DNA of 9,546 nt from JASFEQ01 sp050122535 (GTDB lineage: Bacteria; Desulfobacterota; DSM-4660; Desulfatiglandales; HGW-15): positions 1 to 9,546 of the forward strand of contig JASFIT010000156.1 of NCBI GenBank assembly GCA_050122535.1. Direction: 5' to 3'. Positions 1 to 6,844 of the stretch are shown one piece after another. Every line of letters begins with the position of its first letter. Positions within the stretch are counted from its first letter, which is position 1. The position numbers and the translations under genes are program-made. The notes below the pieces were generated by a model. The model saw nothing but the letters and a program-made list of their open reading frames with translations, was not told the origin of the DNA and did not search any database.

Positions 1-1959
1 TTTTGTCGCGATTTCCAACTGCTCATGAATACGATCGGGCTCATAAAAACGAATAGGCGCGCAGGATCTGGAACCGCAGACCAAAGCGAAATGGATTCTG
101 GGATCAATTCTCTGCAAGCTGAATGGACGGCGCGGGTCGTTTCTTCTGAAAAGGGGGAAAGGTCTGTAAGGAGGCCGGGAATTGGCTCTCAGTATGCCAT
201 GCTCTATGTCCTCTGCAGAGAATGTGTATCCCCCTAAACTGTAAGCAATATGGCTGAAGAAATTTGGAATCTCCCTGACCGAGGAAGAAATACCCAATTC
301 CACAATCCCGTGGACCACAATGGTATTGTAGAGGTTGATCCAAAAGGCGAGTTTCTCTTCTAAGGAAAAAAGTTTTTTCAGATTAAAGTCCTGAAGTTTT
401 GCTGACGTCCGCTGATACACATTGCGATATTCGGGCGAATGCTTCATGGCCTCATAATCCACCAAGCCCCGATTCAGATTATAGAACCTCTCCTTCAAAT
501 CTCCCATGGTGGCCATCAAGTTGCAGGCCACATCAGTGGAGGGGGGAACCTGATCACGGGTTCCCTGGTTGAGAACCTTTGTCTCTTTCAGCCTCCGGGT
601 TTTCCCCAATTTCAACCAGTTAAGACTATGTTCATCTTCATCATAATACTCATAGACCAAGTCCAGGAATAGCGCCGCTGTCCAAGAAAAATTACCGGAA
701 CCATAACCCTTTCCCGTCTGGGAATCAAAATACTCATGAAAGCCGAACCGAATGGGTAACTGGATCATGTCCTTTTTCATGGCATCTGCTTTCTGTTTGT
801 AGCCATAACCCTTTAATCCCTGGGAGAGCATCCAGTTGATATTGATCCAGACTGGACCGCGCCAGTAATTCTGAGGATCAAAGTCCTTCCTGGTCATATC
901 GTAGTTGGGAATCGTGAAGCAGTTGCCCTGGTGGAGAGCACAAAAAGAGACGGAGTTCAGGGTGCTGTAAATGATTTCAGCCTGGTGTTTAGTCGCTGCG
1001 CCTGCAAAAAGAGGCATGAAATTGGACGCTGTTGCCGTGTGTATGAGCTTGTCTGTAACCAAATTATAGTCCTCAAATTTCGTGCACGGCTCACACCATA
1101 GCCTCTCTGAAATGGCCCTGGCTGTTTGTTCTGCCCACTCAGCCAATTCCCCCGTGTCTTCTTTCAGCACATCCCCAATCTGCATAAGGTCACGGTTCGC
1201 GCGGCATAGAATGGAATTGAACAAGACATCCTGGATGAGAAATGGGCATTCCTCATAAATATCCTCTTCTTTGTATTTGAGTCGCCTGAAAAGATCCACC
1301 AAGAAGACATATCGATCATAATCATCATCGCTAGGTCGTTGCTCACGCGGTACGCCATGCTGAAGGTCTTTACGCTCATAAGATGGGAGTCTTGTTTTAT
1401 CAATCTGGATTCCCTGGAGAGGTTTATCCCAGGCTGGAGAATTATCAAGGCCAGACTCCCATGGGTGCCGGATATAGACGAGCCCTGTTCGTTTGGGATC
1501 TCTTGACTTGTAGAAGTAACGATGGGAGGCCATCAACCTGGGAAACATTATTTTTAGGAAATCATAGGCCCTTTCCTTTTCCCGGGCTTCTTCATATATG
1601 TGCCAACAGGTGATGGCATGCAAGGGGGGCATGGTAATGCCGCTGGTCGATCTACCATCCGGTATTTGCCAGAAATCGGGCTCTGGGAAATAATGCCCCA
1701 ATGCCTGGGGATAGAAGACGATTTGGGGGACCATGCCATTGGGCCACTGGTTTTCGAACAGGGATAGAATCTCCTGCTGCGCCCTCTTCTGATTGTAATG
1801 GGCGTATCCGATGGCGATAAATCCTGAATCCCAGTTCCATTGATGGGGATAGAGTCGGGAGGAAGGCTTGGTGTAAGACCCGGTCCAGTTGCTGTTCAAG
1901 ATCTGTTTAGCCACTTTGAGGTAGTTTCTGAATCCTCTCGTTGAAAAATAGCTGAGCAT
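1..1959 (-). CDS. MGH1/GH63-like glycoside hydrolase fused to a DUF547 domain (3' end beyond window)
   Basis: Reading the minus strand by triplet shows one frame with no stop for 653 codons, running off the left edge. Residues about 1-450 look like a cytoplasmic (alpha/alpha)6 glycosidase of the MGH1/GH63 type, the group of mannosylglycerate and glucosylglycerate hydrolases. Motifs are LYPHQWNWDSGF at 36-47, HPWESGLDNSPAWD at 165-178 (D172 the likely acid), YWRGPVWIN at 365-373, and FGFHEYFD at 405-412 (E409 the likely base). From about 455 a DUF547 domain follows without an obvious linker: AFWINLYN, DIEHGILR around H587, and DPRIHFALVCGSRSC with C628 and C633. There is no signal peptide. ATG 1959 is preceded by AGGG; GTG 1971 is an alternative. 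It starts 22 bp after gnd, so the two are probably cotranscribed. The sugar substrate is unknown, and the role of DUF547 is unknown. Confidence 0.85.
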   Translation of the reverse strand, partial: MLSYFSTRGFRNYLKVAKQILNSNWTGSYTKPSSRLYPHQWNWDSGFIAIGYAHYNQKRAQQEILSLFENQWPNGMVPQIVFYPQALGHYFPEPDFWQIPDGRSTSGITMPPLHAITCWHIYEEAREKERAYDFLKIMFPRLMASHRYFYKSRDPKRTGLVYIRHPWESGLDNSPAWDKPLQGIQIDKTRLPSYERKDLQHGVPREQRPSDDDYDRYVFLVDLFRRLKYKEEDIYEECPFLIQDVLFNSILCRANRDLMQIGDVLKEDTGELAEWAEQTARAISERLWCEPCTKFEDYNLVTDKLIHTATASNFMPLFAGAATKHQAEIIYSTLNSVSFCALHQGNCFTIPNYDMTRKDFDPQNYWRGPVWININWMLSQGLKGYGYKQKADAMKKDMIQLPIRFGFHEYFDSQTGKGYGSGNFSWTAALFLDLVYEYYDEDEHSLNWLKLGKTRRLKETKVLNQGTRDQVPPSTDVACNLMATMGDLKERFYNLNRGLVDYEAMKHSPEYRNVYQRTSAKLQDFNLKKLFSLEEKLAFWINLYNTIVVHGIVELGISSSVREIPNFFSHIAYSLGGYTFSAEDIEHGILRANSRPPYRPFPLFRRNDPRRPFSLQRIDPRIHFALVCGSRSCAPIRFYEPDRIHEQLEIATK

Positions 1960-1981
1960 GGATCCCTGCACCTAACGAATC

Positions 1982-2893
1982 TTATTTCTCTTTCGCCTGA
2001 ACCACAGCGTGACCCCCAAACTCCCGCCTTAGGGCTGCAATGACTTTATCCGAGTAAGCATCCTCTTCACGGGAGCGAAACCGCCGGAATAGGGAGAGTG
2101 AAATCACAGGGGCGGATACACCCGTCTCCACAGCCTGCTGCACCGTCCATCTCCCTTCTCCTGAATCTTCCACATACCCCCGGATATCTGAAAGCTTCGG
2201 ATCTTTCTTGAAAGCGGCCTCTGCCAGCTCCAACAACCATGATCTGATGACGCTCCCCTGATTCCACAAATGGGCCACCTCAGCATAGTCGAGGGATTTA
2301 GCGTAAGGAGAGGCTTCAAGAATGTCGAACCCCTCACCATAGGCCTGCATCATGCCATATTCAATACCATTGTGTACCATCTTTACAAAATGCCCTGCGC
2401 CCGTTGCTCCGCAATATAGATAGCCATCTTCGGGCGCAAGCGTTTTGAATATGGGTTCAAGATACTCATAATTCTCTTTTGCCCCGCCAACCATGGTGCA
2501 GTATCCAACCTCTAGGCCCCATATGCCTCCACTGACGCCAGCATCCAAAAATTGTATGCCTTTCTCAGCGAGCATTGCCGCCCGGCGAATGTCATCTTTA
2601 TAATAGGTGTTGCCCCCGTCAATGACCATGTCTCCGCCGGACAGTAGGTCCTTCAGTTGGTCCAGGTGATCGTCTATTGCTGGCCCGGCAGGCAGCATCA
2701 GCCAGACAACGCGTGGCGGAGAGAGGTTCTCCACAAGTTCGGAAAGTGAATAGGCCCCGACAGCCCCCTCTTTCACGATTTGATCTGTTTTGTTGGCTGT
2801 TCGGTTATAGGCTATCACCTGGTGATTCCCTCTTATCAGGCGTCTGGCCATGTTCATGCCCATCCGGCCCAATCCGATCATCGCAATTTCCAC
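1982..2893 (-). CDS. gnd: 6-phosphogluconate dehydrogenase, decarboxylating, short (YqeC/GndA-like) form
   Basis: This enzyme oxidatively decarboxylates 6-phosphogluconate to ribulose 5-phosphate with reduction of NAD(P), in the cytosolic oxidative pentose phosphate pathway. The protein has 303 residues. That matches the short bacterial form rather than the roughly 470-residue E. coli Gnd type. The Rossmann loop is GLGRMG at 7-12. The cofactor-specificity turn reads YNRT (29-32). The NRT triad there is typical of NADP-binding enzymes, whereas many short forms have an acidic residue, so NADP use is a reasonable inference. The substrate motif DAGVSGGIWGLEVG spans 117-130. The catalytic segment GHFVKMVHNGIEYG spans 167-180, with K171, N175 and E178. 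The C-terminus ends near a GGHAV motif usual for the family. Translation starts at GTG, with AAGGAGG six bases upstream. It lies 81 bp after the coiled-coil gene and 22 bp before the glycosidase fusion. Confidence 0.95.
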   Translation of the reverse strand: MEIAMIGLGRMGMNMARRLIRGNHQVIAYNRTANKTDQIVKEGAVGAYSLSELVENLSPPRVVWLMLPAGPAIDDHLDQLKDLLSGGDMVIDGGNTYYKDDIRRAAMLAEKGIQFLDAGVSGGIWGLEVGYCTMVGGAKENYEYLEPIFKTLAPEDGYLYCGATGAGHFVKMVHNGIEYGMMQAYGEGFDILEASPYAKSLDYAEVAHLWNQGSVIRSWLLELAEAAFKKDPKLSDIRGYVEDSGEGRWTVQQAVETGVSAPVISLSLFRRFRSREEDAYSDKVIAALRREFGGHAVVQAKEK

Positions 2894-2899
2894 TGTATT

Positions 2900-2906
2900 C
2901 CTCCTT
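2900..2906 (-). promoter_or_regulatory. Ribosome binding site fixing the GTG start of gnd
   Basis: AAGGAGG on the minus strand ends six bases before the GTG at 2893. The first in-frame ATG is four codons further in and has no comparable site, so GTG is the preferred start. Confidence 0.8.
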
Positions 2907-2974
2907 TTCTTACTTCATGATTGAGTCCTTGCTCAAATCTTCATTATTCAAGAAATCATTGGCACATGTGGTGA

Positions 2975-3271
2975 TCAGTCAAAATCATCAGGAGACATTT
3001 CGGATGCTTCGCTCCATTTCTCTGTAATATCACAAATCATGCGATCCAGCTCGGTTTTTTCGGATTCCCAATTGACCGGACATTCTTTCTCGAGTTTTCC
3101 GATTGTTTGTTCAATCTTATCAATAATAGCTCCCATTTCAGCAATTGAAGCCGCCCTGTTTTTATCAGGATCCAGAGACATTTTCTCCATTTTTCTCAAG
3201 AGATCATAGGTCTTGGCCTTCCAGCCAGTCATCTCATCTTTCATATATGTACAGAAGTTCTCTATGTGCAT
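2975..3271 (-). CDS. Small charged coiled-coil protein, function unknown
   Basis: A 98-residue, soluble, highly charged helical protein without signal peptide or membrane segment. The ATG at 3271 is chosen because AAAGGA sits eight bases upstream. The frame extends to 3328 but has no better start there. The N-terminal part has a W-x-A-K motif (MTGWKAK), followed by regularly spaced hydrophobic residues (LLRKMEKM, IAEMGAIIDKIEQTIGKLEKE). The C-terminal half has NWESEKTELDRM and ends in an acidic tail (PDDFD). This pattern recalls the small coiled-coil stress proteins annotated as the sll1863 family, but the similarity is by eye only and weak. It lies 86 bp after the DUF3179 gene and 81 bp before gnd, so it could share a transcript with either. 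No specific function can be given. Confidence 0.65.
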   Translation of the reverse strand: MHIENFCTYMKDEMTGWKAKTYDLLRKMEKMSLDPDKNRAASIAEMGAIIDKIEQTIGKLEKECPVNWESEKTELDRMICDITEKWSEASEMSPDDFD

Positions 3272-3357
3272 AATGTTATTCCTTTCGTGTTTTGAGTATT
3301 GATGGATTCGCAAAATATTTTGTTGCAAAAGATTTTAGTCTCAATAACACAAGCATG

Positions 3358-3996
3358 TTATTTCAATATCTTGGAACCAGGATGTGTTCTGACCCAATCC
3401 TTCCACCTCGTATCTTTTGAGGAAACGCTCGGTAGCCATCTCTTGAAATATTTCCCTTGAATGCCCATCAGCCCCTTTTTGTAAGGATACCAAAGGGTTC
3501 CAGTCTCTTTGTCGTACAATACGAACGTGTGGTTATAGGTCCAACCAGAAGGGACAAGCGTCAATGTGTGACCATCTATCTGGCGGCTGTACACAGCCGC
3601 TAAGTCCACCAGAGGTCAGTAACCCACGGCAATGGGTTCTGATCCCAGGTTGCTGTTGGCAATCTCGTGCCACTTGAGTCTGGGGACCGAATAGGCCTGC
3701 GCCTCAGAGCCCTCCGCTACGCCAATGACACGAAGGTTATTTGGGGCTGAGCCGGTATCATCACTTAAATGAGAATCGTCAAGGGGTGTGAACGCATTCC
3801 TCCCTATTCCGAACTGAAACCTTTCAGGCTTAAAACCGATGGATTCAGCCTGAGTCACATCCCACTTTTCTCCTCTCTGATCCACGATGTACGTTTGGCC
3901 GCCTTCCTTTGTCACAAAAGAGGAGGCGGTGCCTGAGTACAAGGCCCAGAGGATCCCAAAAACGATTAAGATAGCAATGAGTATTTTCCGAAGCAT
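3358..3996 (-). CDS. DUF3179 protein with in-frame UGA, candidate selenoprotein (or nonsense-interrupted gene)
   Basis: Two minus-strand open frames, 3996-3616 and 3615-3358, lie in the same phase and are separated only by TGA at 3618-3616. Read through, they give 212 residues with continuous DUF3179 similarity. Visible features are a hydrophobic N-terminal segment (4-20; signal or anchor), KWHEIANSNLGSEPIAVGY (108-126), UGA at codon 127, then PLVDLAAVYSRQIDGH, SGWTYNHTFVLYDKETGTLW (150-169) and a TRW..W..THP..K C-terminus. DUF3179 proteins normally have TYCPLC, and the UGA stands exactly at the first Cys. The second Cys is Val130. There is no other Cys in the protein. A hairpin follows the UGA (separate entry). 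ATG 3996 has GAGGAG six bases upstream. ATG 4026, with AAGGAG at six bases, is an equally good alternative and would add ten residues. The family's biochemical role is not known to me. A plain nonsense mutation remains possible. Confidence 0.7.
3569..3618 (-). promoter_or_regulatory. Candidate bacterial SECIS element overlapping the DUF3179 UGA
   Basis: Fifteen nt after the UGA (3618-3616) comes a perfect 7-bp stem, GCGGCUG at 3600-3594 and CAGCCGC at 3589-3583, closing the four-base loop UGUA. The apical loop therefore starts 22 nt after the UGA and has G as its second base. This agrees with what is known of bacterial SECIS elements: a loop within a few tens of nt of the UGA, with a G near its 5' side, as in E. 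coli fdhF. Outer pairing is also possible: UGACC (3618-3614) with GGUCA (3573-3569), and CUG (3612-3610) with CAG (3582-3580). The structure was folded by eye, and coding constraint alone could yield a hairpin here. Confidence 0.5.
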
Positions 3997-4077
3997 TTTG
4001 CTCTCCTCTTTTTGAATCATAATCATGTCCCTCTCCTTAAACAGAGAAGCATTCAAATAAATGACCTTCACTTGCAC

Positions 4078-4427
4078 GTTTGTCGTCTGAGGTATGGAAT
4101 CCTTACATGGAAATGTAGCCCCGTAAATTTCTCCTCCGCAACCCCCCTATTCCGGGCTTTATCACGCATGAATGTCATACCCGCGCAGGCGGGTATCCAG
4201 GAGGCTCGACAAGTGGATTCCCGCCTTCGCGGGAATGACAAAAGTAGACTTTCCTATGGTTACAGTCCAAGAATCCAACCTTTTTCGGTAGACTTGAAAA
4301 ACCTGTCCAGGAACCGTGTCGGTGGAGCATTTTGCCGAGGATGGCATATGTAGGATGGGGGTGGTGTGCCATTGCATTTGGTCGTGAAATTGCGGGAGGA
4401 GAGGCTTTTTGGGGTAGGGTTGAACCC
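4078..4427. other. Intergenic region, about 350 bp, no gene
   Basis: The stretch lies between the anti-sigma gene and the DUF3179 gene. Apart from the inverted repeat at 4174-4239 it shows no supportable reading frame. Short frames across the repeat merely translate its palindromes (VIPAKAG-type peptides). The part nearest 4078 should carry the DUF3179 promoter, but no convincing -35/-10 pair was found. No clear U-tract terminator follows the anti-sigma stop. Confidence 0.6.
4174..4239. repeat. REP/MITE-like inverted repeat
   Basis: Two 26-bp arms, 4174-4199 and 4214-4239, are inverted copies with three mismatches, separated by 14 bp. Each arm is itself a small palindrome: CCCGCGCAGGCGGG in the first and CCCGCCTTCGCGGG in the second. 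The arm type, GTCATTCCCGCG...GGGAATCCA, is a widespread dispersed repeat in many proteobacterial genomes, often misannotated as VIPAKAGIH-type peptides. It is higher in GC than the surrounding DNA. It may act as a transcript-end or mRNA-stabilising hairpin between the convergently spaced operons. No transposase is nearby. Confidence 0.85.
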
Positions 4428-4694
4428 TCAATGAGGTTCGCCGGATTTATGATGTAAGGCCTGCTTGATACGCTCCCTGGCTTCCGAAGGGAGATATGCT
4501 GGATAAATATCTATGTCTTCCTCGCGCGCAGAGTGGAGGCGAACCGCTTCTCTCAGACCTGCCAGCTGCTTGTTGTAGCGAGAACATAATTTACACATCA
4601 TGAGGTGCATTTTTGTCGACATCCGTTGGCGAAAAGATAGCTCTCGATCCAGAGATTCTGATACCAGTTTCGTCACCTCTCTACAAGACAGCAT
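4428..4694 (-). CDS. Small soluble zinc-finger (ZAS, zf-HC2) anti-sigma factor
   Basis: A protein of 88 residues that probably binds and inhibits the adjacent ECF sigma factor. It begins with C4 in MLSCREVTKLVSESLDREL, then H30, C34 and C37 in MHLMMCKLC. Together these give the Cys...His-x3-Cys-x2-Cys zinc site of the ZAS/zf-HC2 anti-sigma domain. The remaining 45 residues are charged (REEDIDIYP, SEARERIKQALHH) and contain no membrane segment, so this is a cytoplasmic, sensor-in-one anti-sigma rather than a membrane-spanning one. In characterised relatives such as RsrA the zinc thiols can respond to oxidation. That this one does so is inference. Its ATG lies inside the end of the sigma gene, giving a 14-bp overlap that suggests translational coupling. 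GAGG lies seven bases upstream. Confidence 0.85.
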   Translation of the reverse strand: MLSCREVTKLVSESLDRELSFRQRMSTKMHLMMCKLCSRYNKQLAGLREAVRLHSAREEDIDIYPAYLPSEARERIKQALHHKSGEPH

Positions 4695-5295
4695 TTTGCT
4701 CCCTCGCTTTCTGATGACCTAGCCAATTAACCTCCAAACAATCCCTCATACGCATTCGAGCGCGGTGCAACATGACGTAACTATTGGTGGCGGATATATT
4801 CAAAATCTTACGAATTTCATCGCTACTGAGCCCCTCCAAGTCTCGGAACACAAATGCCTGGGCTAAACGGCCAGAGAGCTTTGAAAGACAGGTGTAAAAA
4901 ACCTTCCAGAACTCCTTCTGCTCCAAGAGTTCCGTTGGATTTACGCTCCATTTGGCTGGTCCAACCTTCCATCCCCCTTTCTCGTCAAAATACTCATGCA
5001 TAGCATCCACGGAGGACTCTATATCGTCGGTGGGGCGTTCTCTGCTTTTCTTTCGAATGTGATCTATGATCTTGTACTTGAGAATCCCGGTCAGCCAGGT
5101 CTTCTCAGAAGAACGGCCTTTAAAACCTTCCTTACCTTGCAGGGCTGCCAGAAGTGTCTCCTGGACCAGATCCTCTGCAACTGCAGGTTCATGAATCCTG
5201 GAAATGGCATACCTGTACAGATAATCCCCGTACTGATCGACCCATGTCTCGGGATCAAGGCTCTGAGATTTTGCTTCTGACTGTTCCTCACTCAT
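4681..5295 (-). CDS. ECF (RpoE-like) RNA polymerase sigma factor
   Basis: A 204-residue extracytoplasmic-function sigma factor. Region 2 spans about 22-85: YGDYLYRYAISRI, EDLVQETLLAAL for core binding and -10 recognition, then TWLTGILKYKIIDHIRKKSR. A linker containing an EYFDEKGGWKVGP stretch leads to region 4 at about 133-187. That region has LSGRLAQAFVFRDLEGLSSD and a helix-turn-helix, IRKILNISATNSYVMLHRAR, for -35 contact. There is no C-terminal extension. The ATG at 5295 is preferred because GAGG lies five bases upstream. A GTG at 5313 would add six residues but has no site. It lies 48 bp after the oxidoreductase and overlaps the ZAS anti-sigma gene. Its regulon is unknown. A candidate ECF-type promoter ahead of the oxidoreductase suggests that it drives its own operon. 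Confidence 0.93.
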   Translation of the reverse strand: MSEEQSEAKSQSLDPETWVDQYGDYLYRYAISRIHEPAVAEDLVQETLLAALQGKEGFKGRSSEKTWLTGILKYKIIDHIRKKSRERPTDDIESSVDAMHEYFDEKGGWKVGPAKWSVNPTELLEQKEFWKVFYTCLSKLSGRLAQAFVFRDLEGLSSDEIRKILNISATNSYVMLHRARMRMRDCLEVNWLGHQKAREQNAVL

Positions 5296-5343
5296 ATATA
5301 CCTCAATTATCACGTCCAGACAGACATCCTCGATCTGGCCAAC

Positions 5344-6801
5344 TCAGGATTCCTGCTCACAGGCCCTCCCTTTCAAGTGAAAGAAGAATTTCAGACCCTT
5401 TTTGACCTTATCTGAGAAGATCTTGGGCGAAAAAAATGTCCCAGCAACCCTTTTATTGATTTCACCAAGGGTTGGATAGGGGTGCACCGCGGCGGCCAGT
5501 ATAGAGAGCTTCACCTTGCCATTTAGGACGGCCACCCATTCACTGAGCAATTCCCCAGCCTGCGGTCCCAAAATCTGGACCCCTATAGGCTTTTCTTTTG
5601 CATCCAAGATCATTTTGATCTTTCCCACCTTTTCCCCTTCAGCCAGGCTTCTGTCGTTGTCTTTGAAAGCCTCTGTCCATACCGAATAATCGATCCCAGC
5701 AGCTTTGGCGGCCTTTTCATTCATGCCAATGCTGGCCAGCTCCGGATCCGTGTAGGTACACCATGGCAGGTAGGTATAATTCACTTTTCTGGGAAGATGA
5801 AAAACGGCATTGCTGATGACGATGCCCCCTTCATACCCAGCCGCATGGGTGAATAGGTAAGATCCTGTCACATCACCCGCTGCATATATGTGCTTCTGGG
5901 TCGTTCTGAGCCTGTTGTCCACCTGAAGACCTTTGCCGTTAAATTCCACACCAATATTTTCTAGGCCCAAATCCGCCAAATTGGCCTGCCTCCCCATGGC
6001 CACCAGAATCGTCTCTGCCCTGAGTGTTGTCTTTTTATTTTCTCGGTCGCTAATAATTATCTCTCTTTCAGTCCCCAGGTCTTTTGTGCTCACCACGGTG
6101 GAGTTCAGATGGATTGTTACGCCCTCAGACCTGAGAGCCGCCATCACCTCACCAGCCATGTCCTCGTCCTCTTTGCTCAAAATCTGACTGCTCCGTTGAA
6201 TCACAGAGAGCTGTGTTCCCAGGCGACAGAAGGCCTGGGCCAACTCTGTGGCTATGGGTCCTGCACCCAGGATAATCATAGATTTTGGGAGGTGGTCCAA
6301 TGAAAAGATCTCCTTGTTGGTAATAAAGGGGGTCTTGTCCAGGCCTTCGATGGGAGGGATGGAAGGTGATGAGCCTGTGGCAATGACCCAGTTTTTCGCC
6401 GAAAAGGTCTTCCCGTTCAAATGAATGCTGTGTTCATCCACGAAAGTGGCCTGTCCATATTCCACTTTTGCCCCCAGCCCACAGAATCTTTCCTCAGAAT
6501 CATGTTTTTGAATGGTGTGGATCACGGATTGGATTCTCTTTGCAACCAGTTGATAATCCACCGGCCGAAGATCGACAGGGGGCAATCCAAATTGCTCCGC
6601 ATTTTTCATCTGATGATAAACTTGAGCGGTTCTGATGAGGGTCTTGCTGGGCACGCACCCGTAGTGGAGGCAGTCACCTCCGAGGAGGCTCTCCCTTTCA
6701 ACGAGAAGTGTCTTGGCGCCAAGCTGAGCGGCTCCCGCCGTGACGGTGAGACCTGCAGCTCCCGCACCTATGACGCCCATATCAAAATCATATTCAGCCA
6801 T
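5344..6801 (-). CDS. Mercuric-reductase-like FAD/NAD(P) disulfide oxidoreductase
   Basis: A full-length 485-residue cytosolic flavoprotein of the pyridine nucleotide-disulfide oxidoreductase class I family. The FAD loop is GAGAAG (12-17). The redox pair is C44 and C49 in GGDCLHYGCVPSKTL. The NAD(P) loop is LGAGPIATELAQAF around 178-191, and the second FAD motif is AAGD at 307-310. The dimerisation domain follows (TDPELASIGM, about 351-360). Lipoamide dehydrogenases and glutathione reductases have a catalytic His in HPTxxE; here the segment reads HPYPTLGE (440-447), with Tyr442 in that place. This is a MerA-like trait and argues against lipoamide as substrate. However, there is no N-terminal metal-binding domain and no C-terminal Cys pair, only one Cys (C481) five residues from the end, so true mercury reduction is unproven. 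AAGGGG sits six bases before the ATG. It heads the set with the sigma and anti-sigma genes. Confidence 0.9.
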   Translation of the reverse strand: MAEYDFDMGVIGAGAAGLTVTAGAAQLGAKTLLVERESLLGGDCLHYGCVPSKTLIRTAQVYHQMKNAEQFGLPPVDLRPVDYQLVAKRIQSVIHTIQKHDSEERFCGLGAKVEYGQATFVDEHSIHLNGKTFSAKNWVIATGSSPSIPPIEGLDKTPFITNKEIFSLDHLPKSMIILGAGPIATELAQAFCRLGTQLSVIQRSSQILSKEDEDMAGEVMAALRSEGVTIHLNSTVVSTKDLGTEREIIISDRENKKTTLRAETILVAMGRQANLADLGLENIGVEFNGKGLQVDNRLRTTQKHIYAAGDVTGSYLFTHAAGYEGGIVISNAVFHLPRKVNYTYLPWCTYTDPELASIGMNEKAAKAAGIDYSVWTEAFKDNDRSLAEGEKVGKIKMILDAKEKPIGVQILGPQAGELLSEWVAVLNGKVKLSILAAAVHPYPTLGEINKRVAGTFFSPKIFSDKVKKGLKFFFHLKGRACEQES

Positions 6802-6844
6802 AATATTCCCCTTGCTTTCAGCAACTAAGTTTCCAATTTATAAA

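Noticed and set aside
1..1959. Apparent absence of a gene, or a decayed pseudogene, at the left end
   Set aside because: Triplet-by-triplet reading of the minus strand shows a fully open frame with coherent protein motifs. It only lacks its stop because it runs off the window.
2677..3027. Plus-strand 116-residue reading frame
   Set aside because: It crosses the 5' half of gnd and the next gene in antisense and has no domain features.
3358..3609. Separate 83-residue gene starting at GTG 3609
   Set aside because: It has no ribosome binding site, lacks an N-terminus of its own, and is the in-phase continuation of the DUF3179 domain.
4416..4428. Hairpin AGGGT-TGA-ACCCT as terminator of the anti-sigma gene
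   Set aside because: Its stem is only 5 bp, it overlaps the stop codon, and it is not followed by a T run on the minus strand.
4162..4431. Minus-strand 89-residue and 65-residue reading frames
   Set aside because: They translate the inverted repeat into VIPAKAG/CHSREGGNP-type peptides, a known artefact, and have no other gene-like features.
5344..6801. True mercuric reductase (merA)
   Set aside because: There is no N-terminal metal-binding domain, no C-terminal Cys pair and no other mer gene nearby. Only the Tyr replacing the catalytic His is MerA-like.
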